Of a stretch of DNA of 64,000 bases, positions 58,396 through 64,000 are shown piece by piece. The stretch is from Diphasiastrum complanatum (Eukaryota > Streptophyta > Lycopodiopsida > Lycopodiales > Lycopodiaceae), in the NCBI GenBank assembly GCA_029204225.1, contig CM055110.1:36316035-36380034 (forward strand), written 5' to 3'. A program made the position numbers and the translations under genes. The notes beneath the pieces are model-generated. The model was not told the origin of the DNA, searched no databases, and was given only the letters and a program-made list of their open reading frames with translations. Each line of letters starts with the position of its first letter. Within the stretch, counting starts at the first letter, position 1.

Positions 58396-59035
58396 ATCAA
58401 AGCTAGGATTTGACAATTTTAACACTCCCTCTCAAAATCTAGCTTGGCAAATCTAGTGTACATCTATCTACAACACCAACGCATATCTCAACTTCACAAA
58501 TGAGTCCTTTGTCAATGGTTTGGTTAAACTATTAGCAACACATTCGGATGATGACACATGATGGAGCTTGATCTCCTTGGCTTGCACCTTCTCCCTTACA
58601 AAGTGGTGTGCAATCTCGATATGCTTGGTTTAAGCATGGAAGATAGGATTGGTGGAAAGTTGTTGTGATGCTTGATTATCACAATAAATGAATGGAACCA
58701 CCTCGGCCTTGATCAATTGTTGCTCCTCCAAAAGTCTCTTGAGCCATAGGATCTCCTTGGTGGTTGATGTCAATGCCTTGTACTCAGATTTAGTTGAGGA
58801 TAGAGAGATGGTATCTTGCTTCTTTGAAAGCCAAGATATAACTCCTCCACATAAGAATGTAGCAAAAGGGCTTTTCTATCCACCTTATCACTTGCAAAAT
58901 CCGAGTCCGTGCTCTCAAACACAAGTTAGTCCCTTGATAGATGATGCCAAAATTCCTTGTAGTCGAGATGTATCTTAACAATCTTTTGGCACTTTTCCAT
59001 TGACATATTAAAAGACTTTGCTTATATTGACTCAA
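58396..59035 (-). pseudogene. Copia fragment E: RNase H, PPT and LTR start
   Basis: Minus strand: KSAKRLLRYISTTRNFGIIY near the upstream end, then ISLSSTKSEYKALTSTTKEI, LWLKRLLEEQQ, FIYCDNQASQQLSTNPIFHA, TKHIEIAHHFVREKV and CVANSLTKPL. The polypurine tract GAGAGGGAG is at 58433-58425 and the LTR start TGTTAAAATTG at 58424. After about 30 bp of LTR the sequence changes into the RT of fragment D. Confidence 0.8.
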
Positions 59036-60363
59036 CTTGCTTACTCTTATTTGTTCTGCTCCACTGCCTTAGGAGTTGTGGGTATGTTGATCCATTCCTT
59101 TAAGAATGTCCATCCATTTTTATAGATTACAAACCACGAACACGCTTGATTGATGAAAGATCCTCCTCCAACATTATTCGATTTCATTTGCTGCCTCCTA
59201 TATTATAAACGTACAATATCTGTAAACAGTTCCATGGTATCTTATAGAATTGAGTTTTCGAAAGGAAGTCTCAGAATTTTTAAGGATGTTCGAGTAGTTC
59301 TGATCAAGTTTCAATCCACTTTTGTCTGAATAGAAATTTTGTGAAATTCATGCCGATAAACCTCTCTGGTTTCTCAGAATCTTGCAATCATAGTCTATTG
59401 AGTTCTTGCAAACTTAAAGGACAAGAGGTTGGCCTATCCAATAGCAAAGAAATATTAACTTTGCAGGATTGAACTGACACAGAAAGAGAATTGTTTTGGT
59501 GCTTTGATTGATGCAGCATTCTGATATGGTCATTTTTCCTTTCAGGTCGAGGTTAAAAAAAAAAGGAGAAACTCTGGCATTGCCATTATCTGAATTATAG
59601 AAGGTTCTGGAGGATAATTAAGATCTACAGTCGTTTTGAGGAGCCAAAGTGAACCTCCCATTGTATAGTCCTAAATGGATTCATTAGTTTCTTGGAAGAA
59701 AAGACTGACCAAACCTAAAAACTTGAGGATTCTTCAGTATAATATCTTGAATAGCTCACCTGTTCTAAGGGATAAGAACAGGTTTTCTCTGCAACAGTTG
59801 CTTGCTGTGCAGACCTAAAACTGAAACTGTGCAAATTATTTTATGAGTCAACCTCAGTGTTTTTGTATAGGTAGGTGGGGATATGATACAGAATCCTGTC
59901 AAGATTAAACCTCATAACTTTTCTTGCAGTTCTGTTCATTTTGGAGACATTACTTTGGCTAATGCATTCATGAGAGCAATGGTGCTTTGGCAAACTATGT
60001 TTGACCAGGGATTGGAAACGTTTGAAAGAAGCTTAGTTGCAGAGTTTCCATAACTTTGAAACATTGTGTATACTGATGAATTACTACAGAGTAGAGACGG
60101 AGACTTGTCTCCTTTCTAGATTTCCATGGAGAGACTCAAGCACATAAGGCGCCATATATTAATTGAGTATTTGCAAAGACTGCAAACGCCTTTTTTCGGC
60201 TTGCTACAAGTAAAATCACGTTCCGGTTCAACTTCGACACATCAGTGCTAGTTGCCAATTACGTTAATGCTTGCACAGAGAAGACTCTAATTGAGCAACA
60301 AGGTGCAGCTACCCACTGAAAAGTAGCTAAACTTTTCTGGAAATCATCCATGGAAATATCTAC
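59036..60363. other. Intergenic DNA
   Basis: No coding feature recognised. No repeat period evident. Confidence 0.4.
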
Positions 60364-60640
60364 CATCTAAGAGGCTCCGAATTATCCACAGCAAAAGCCA
60401 CTGTAACCTCTGGTGAGCTCAAACTTACAAGCTAAACTTCAGAAGTTCTTACATCTGAAAGGCTCCACAGCTAAAGCCATAGCCACTTTCTGTAAACTCC
60501 GGTGAACGCCAACATAGAAGCTAAATAGTAAACTGCAAGTAGGTATATGCTACATCTGAAAGGCTCCATTGCTGAAGCCTCTGTCACTGTCTAGCAGACT
60601 GTGCAGAAAGAACTAGGGCACTACAATAATTGATGAGAGC
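60364..60640. repeat. Triplicated unit of about 90-100 bp
   Basis: Copies start at about 60364, 60452 and 60553 with CATCTGAAAGGCTCCA-type starts, followed by GCTAAAGCCA-type and CTGTAA-CTC-GGTGA words. The block lies 120-390 bp downstream of the stop codon of the minus-strand orphan gene, so it may be in its 3' UTR. Confidence 0.6.
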
Positions 60641-60756
60641 TGAAAACCAACTAGTTCGTACAAATGTTGTTCAAAGAGAGACCCAATTGAAGAGATATTG
60701 GAGGTACTGTACAAATCTCCTCCTGTAAACCGAGAGCAGTTGTAAGGCGGAAACCA

Positions 60757-61590
60757 TCATGGGCTATGGCTGATGCAGGGTCCAAATGGATCAGTGGGAG
60801 CAGATATCTGTAGCTCGCTTGGTTTTGTCATATCACGTCGCCTCCACAATGGCATATTGAGAGGAGCTGCATTTACTCTTCCGGAAGACACGTATTCATA
60901 CCGGATTGAGAATACTGCTTTTGGTGGGCGGGGAGGCTTCGCACTCTCCATCTTTTGCAAAAGCGGTTCTGCTTTACACCCTAGCTTGCTTTCTGCAGTC
61001 GGTAAAGCCATTTCCCTTTTCTTGTCCGTAATCTGGTTCAGTAAGAATGCGTAGTCTTTGTGAACGCCAATTTCAGGTTGATATTCTCCCTTTGCACAAC
61101 CAGGCAAAGAATACTCTGGTGCCAAAGGTGCCCTCTTCTTCCCACCATCGCATAGATCATTGCCTTCACTCCTCATTATCTTGAAACAAACCTCCGTGAC
61201 TGTGACTTGCTGTTCGCTCTTCAGAGCCTGCCTTCCCAAGCTGCTGTTGAAGAGCTTGCCAAACCAATCCTCCTCAGTTTTAGGCAGCTCCACAACCTGG
61301 CTAGATTGATAAATCCCAATGCGACTTGCCGACGATTTCAGAATCATTTGCAATACTCCTTGCAATGAAAGCTTCTTGTACGCATCTTCCGAGGCTACTT
61401 CGAACGAAGCCCTTGCTAACCCAGGATGCGCTTTCTTCTTCGAACTCAATTCTCCAGCCTTTGGTGACAAATCTACAGCGGTAGGCTTGCGACAGTATCG
61501 GCTGATCCTGCGAACAAAGCAGCGCTCGCAGATTGATCTATCGCTCATGACTGAGGAGCAAAGCTCACAGGATTTTGAACCCACCATCAT
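60757..61590 (-). CDS. Orphan 277-aa protein with N-terminal CxxC pair
   Basis: One uninterrupted frame starting at ATG-ATG (61590-61585). Residues 8-24 read CELCSSVMSDRSICERC, that is C-x2-C-x9-C-x2-C, a possible zinc-binding knuckle, followed by the basic CFVRRISRYCRK. The rest is Lys/Ser/Pro-rich and probably disordered, with PPRPPKAVFSIRYEYVSSGR near the C-terminus. There is no signal peptide or membrane segment. A minus-strand TATATAAGG (61711-61703) lies about 115 bp upstream, good spacing for a short leader. The frame is intact while nearby elements are full of stops, which supports a real gene. I recognise no family; zinc binding is an inference. Confidence 0.65.
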   Translation of the reverse strand: MMVGSKSCELCSSVMSDRSICERCFVRRISRYCRKPTAVDLSPKAGELSSKKKAHPGLARASFEVASEDAYKKLSLQGVLQMILKSSASRIGIYQSSQVVELPKTEEDWFGKLFNSSLGRQALKSEQQVTVTEVCFKIMRSEGNDLCDGGKKRAPLAPEYSLPGCAKGEYQPEIGVHKDYAFLLNQITDKKREMALPTAESKLGCKAEPLLQKMESAKPPRPPKAVFSIRYEYVSSGRVNAAPLNMPLWRRRDMTKPSELQISAPTDPFGPCISHSP

Positions 61591-61702
61591 GGGAATTGGG
61601 AATACTCCTTGGCAGCAGTAATCTCACTTGTATGTTTTCTGTGATCAGATCGAGCGAGCGAGAGAGATGTGTGACGATATTGTGGCCATTGCTGTCTTGT
61701 AG

Positions 61703-61711
61703 CCTTATATA
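61703..61711 (-). promoter_or_regulatory. TATA box of the orphan gene
   Basis: The minus strand reads TATATAAGG, 113 bp before the first ATG. Confidence 0.55.
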
Positions 61712-61774
61712 CATAATGAGCAGATTTTTTAGCTGCAAAGATTTTCGTGTGTACTTTGGAATGTAAAGTATCAA

Positions 61775-62615
61775 AATGTGTCCTGACTCTCGAGATATGT
61801 TTTCTCAAAAGGTGATCCCACTTACTTCGAAGGGATCTTCTGTGTTTGTTGTGAGAATGTGGGTGGGGCCATGAATCATCTCATTTGATTGACATGAAAT
61901 GTCACTCTTGAGTCTTGAATTAGCAAGTGATTAGTATCTACTCCTTGATGATGAAATCATACTTCATTACATAGTATCTACATTTCTAAGAATGACAATA
62001 AAACAACCTCTTCCCATGTTTTGAATCTTTCTCTATGTTTAGAAAATGGCAATTGAACTAAATACACTATCACTTGAAAATTGCATCAAATTTCAGTTTG
62101 AGTGGATGATATAATTAAATTGAGTTGAATACAAGAAAAAAGAAACTTCGCATGTGAGGTTATACATTCATACTTCAAGAAAAATATGTTTAACATTAAG
62201 GTATTGATTGTAGGGCCAAAACTACTTCACAATTATGGATTGAAGAGAGTCTAGGAAACAATTCAAATTGAAGTAGAAAATGACAAGAAGGAATGAAGCC
62301 CTTCAAAAAACATTCAAAATCTAAGAATGTCTTTGGACGGTTGAAGGATGAGAAAAGTCAATGATTAATATACCTACAAGCAAAAGTTTGTTGCACTTAT
62401 CTATTTGTGGAGCCTACAAATATCATCTAATGTGGCAACCTAGTTGGATATTGTTCAAATAATCTCATGTAAAAAGTATTTAACTAGCTATTGAGAAAGC
62501 TTTTATGATTCAATCTAAAAAAATCAACACAAATATCCTTGTTCAATAAGTGGCTCCTATAAACTCTCAAATTTCAAGAGATTATAGATGAAAAATACTC
62601 CCAATTGCATGTGCA
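61775..62615. other. AT-rich intergenic DNA
   Basis: No gene or clear repeat seen. Confidence 0.4.
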
Positions 62616-63376
62616 TTGGTAGGTAGGGTCACACCATCATTCAAGATTTGTGGAGGTCTCATGCATTCATCATCATTTCTCCATCACTCTTGGATGAAGG
62701 TGGGACCCAACTTGGCGCTGCATGCACAGTTGAGAATATTCTTTTTTTGTGCATTACAAGCTTCTTCTATTGCTTTTCAATCCTGTTTGTTTTCCTCTAT
62801 AACTGATGACACTCATATTGTGGGACCTGCTAACCACGTCATTCCAGTTTTTCTAGATTTCTCTCAATAGCTCTCAACTTTGAGTCTTATCGTGAATCTC
62901 TCTAAGTACGTGGCTTGGTGTCCTCGAGGCCTTCTTGTTGAGTTTCCTTTCCATGCAAGTTTCAATAATTCGGCTGATGGGATTCGGGCGCTTGGTATTC
63001 CTATCGGTACACCTGATTTTGTGGCTTCGTCTTGGATGCGCATGCTCGTCATGCTGATTTGCTGCCAGAGCTTGGCAATGCTCAAGTTCCTCTAGGCATT
63101 TTCAGCCAATGCTTTGGTCAACGACCAAGTTATATTTTGCGATACGTTTCCTCTCCAAATGTTTTGGTTTTGTTGCTAGAATTCAACAATAATATATTAG
63201 ATATTCTAGGTCGCTTGATGGGTCTAGGAACCTTTGATATTCTCGACGGTTGGTTCATTAAGAGACAAGTCTCACTTTCTACTTCTTCTAGAGATGTTGG
63301 TCTTGTTTGCATACCTTGCATTGCACCAACTACTTTTCTATATAAATTTATCAAATATGATCAATTCAAATATTAA
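62616..63376 (+). pseudogene. Non-LTR retrotransposon fragment (RT C-terminal part)
   Basis: Broken plus-strand frames read VAWCPRGLLVEFPFHASFNN, SADGIRALGIPIGTPDFVAS, then DAHARHADLLPELGNAQVPL, GIFSQCFGQRPSYILRYVSS and, last, LGRLMGLGTFDILDGWF. The 'LGIPIGT' and 'Q.a..iL..c...r..Y..R' pattern is typical of the thumb/linker of LINE-like RTs. No RT catalytic box is present, so the call rests on the C-terminal pattern only. Confidence 0.5.
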
Positions 63377-64000
63377 TATTCTAGAAATTATAAATATTGA
63401 ACAAAATAAGTCAAGTATGTATATTTTTTATTTTTTTTTGAATAAATAAGTTAGTTAAAATATTTTTATATTGTTCAAATCACTTAACTTTTTTTTATTG
63501 TTTTTCAAAATTTAATATTTTAAAATTTGCAGCATTAAAATTATTTTTAATATTTGTAAATTCTTAACCTGTTTATGTTTGAATTTATTTTATTAGAAAC
63601 AAAACTAAAAAGAATTTTTTTTTTAATTCATGTTTTTTTCATCTATTTATAACTTTCAATAATTTTTTTTTTTTTAAAATTCAACTCTTTGAATAAATTG
63701 TGTCTAAAGTTTTATTTTTATTTATTGATTTTTTATTAATAATTTTTCTTATTGAATGTGATATGATATACAAAAATTCTCCTTTGTATATTAAATACAA
63801 AATTGATGAATATATAATCTCTTACAAATTTGGTGACAGTTTCTTGGCACCTATGTGTGGCTTTGGCGTTGGTGTGCTTGGAAATGTGAAACCGTTGCGA
63901 AAGAAGATGAAAAGGGGGTATAGACAAGAGGGGAGAAAGAATCAGTGAAAAGTTAGAAAAAAAAATTTGGCAACAAAATTTAGCGTGAGAGGGGGAAATA
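63377..64000. other. AT-rich sequence at the window end
   Basis: Long T and A runs; no gene supported. Confidence 0.5.

Noticed and set aside
1-64000. CRISPR array or bacterial operon
   Set aside because: Spliced genes and plant retroelements dominate; the tandem arrays have no spacer-repeat structure.

Overview
This window looks like nuclear DNA of a land plant. It has spliced genes with GT-AG introns, an organelle-type mTERF gene, a jasmonate-pathway TIFY/JAZ repressor, and many plant-type Ty1/copia elements primed by initiator-Met tRNA. I cannot name the species. The retroelement density, long CT/GA microsatellites and atypical JAZ would fit a seed-free vascular plant such as a fern, but that is a weak inference.

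Only three cellular genes are well supported. (1) An mTERF-family gene, + strand, 11718-15313, four exons with every intron in phase 0, about 580 aa. (2) A JAZ-type TIFY repressor, - strand, 43548-45978, seven exons whose phases all agree, about 389 aa. It carries an EAR-like motif, a TIFY/ZIM domain and a Jas motif split by the conserved 'Jas intron'. (3) An uninterrupted 277-aa ORF, - strand, 60757-61590, with an N-terminal double CxxC motif and no recognised family. A TATA box lies about 115 bp upstream of it.

Layout. 0-2 kb: TE-like multi-exon ORF remnant (-). 2.4-7.4 kb: 3'-truncated copia element 'A' (-) with its LTR. 7.9-9.2 kb: 3' end of copia family 'B' (+) with a complete 840-bp LTR. 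9.2-11.1 kb: CT tracts, a GC-rich minisatellite and other simple repeats. 11.7-15.3 kb: mTERF. 16.7-20 kb: a zinc-finger TE fragment (+) and a decayed LINE (-). 20-24.9 kb: no gene seen. 24.9-26 kb: Ty3-like gag/protease remnant (+). 27.2-28.5 kb: copia fragment 'C' (-). 29.2-33.2 kb: copia 'B' body (-). 33.4-34.8 kb: 5' end of a second 'A' copy (-). 34.8-36.4 kb: deleted Ty3/gypsy (-). 36.5-38 kb: degenerate repeats and a dead copia (+). 40.7 kb: probable tRNA-derived SINE (-). 41.7-42.8 kb: diverged repeats flanking a partial B LTR. 43.5-46 kb: JAZ. 47.2-53.3 kb: a young 5.4-kb non-autonomous LTR retrotransposon (LARD type, -) inserted into an older, inverted LTR of its own family. 54.4-55 kb: copia gag remnant and GA tract. 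57.3-59 kb: two joined copia fragments (-). 60.4-61.7 kb: orphan gene with a triplicated repeat downstream. 62.9-63.4 kb: LINE-like fragment (+). The end is AT-rich.

The cellular genes do not form a pathway with one another. mTERF proteins act on organelle gene expression; JAZ proteins repress jasmonate-responsive transcription in the nucleus. The strongest points are the JAZ gene, whose Jas-intron retention would give a truncated repressor, and the nested LARD with a higher-order repeat in its non-coding interior.
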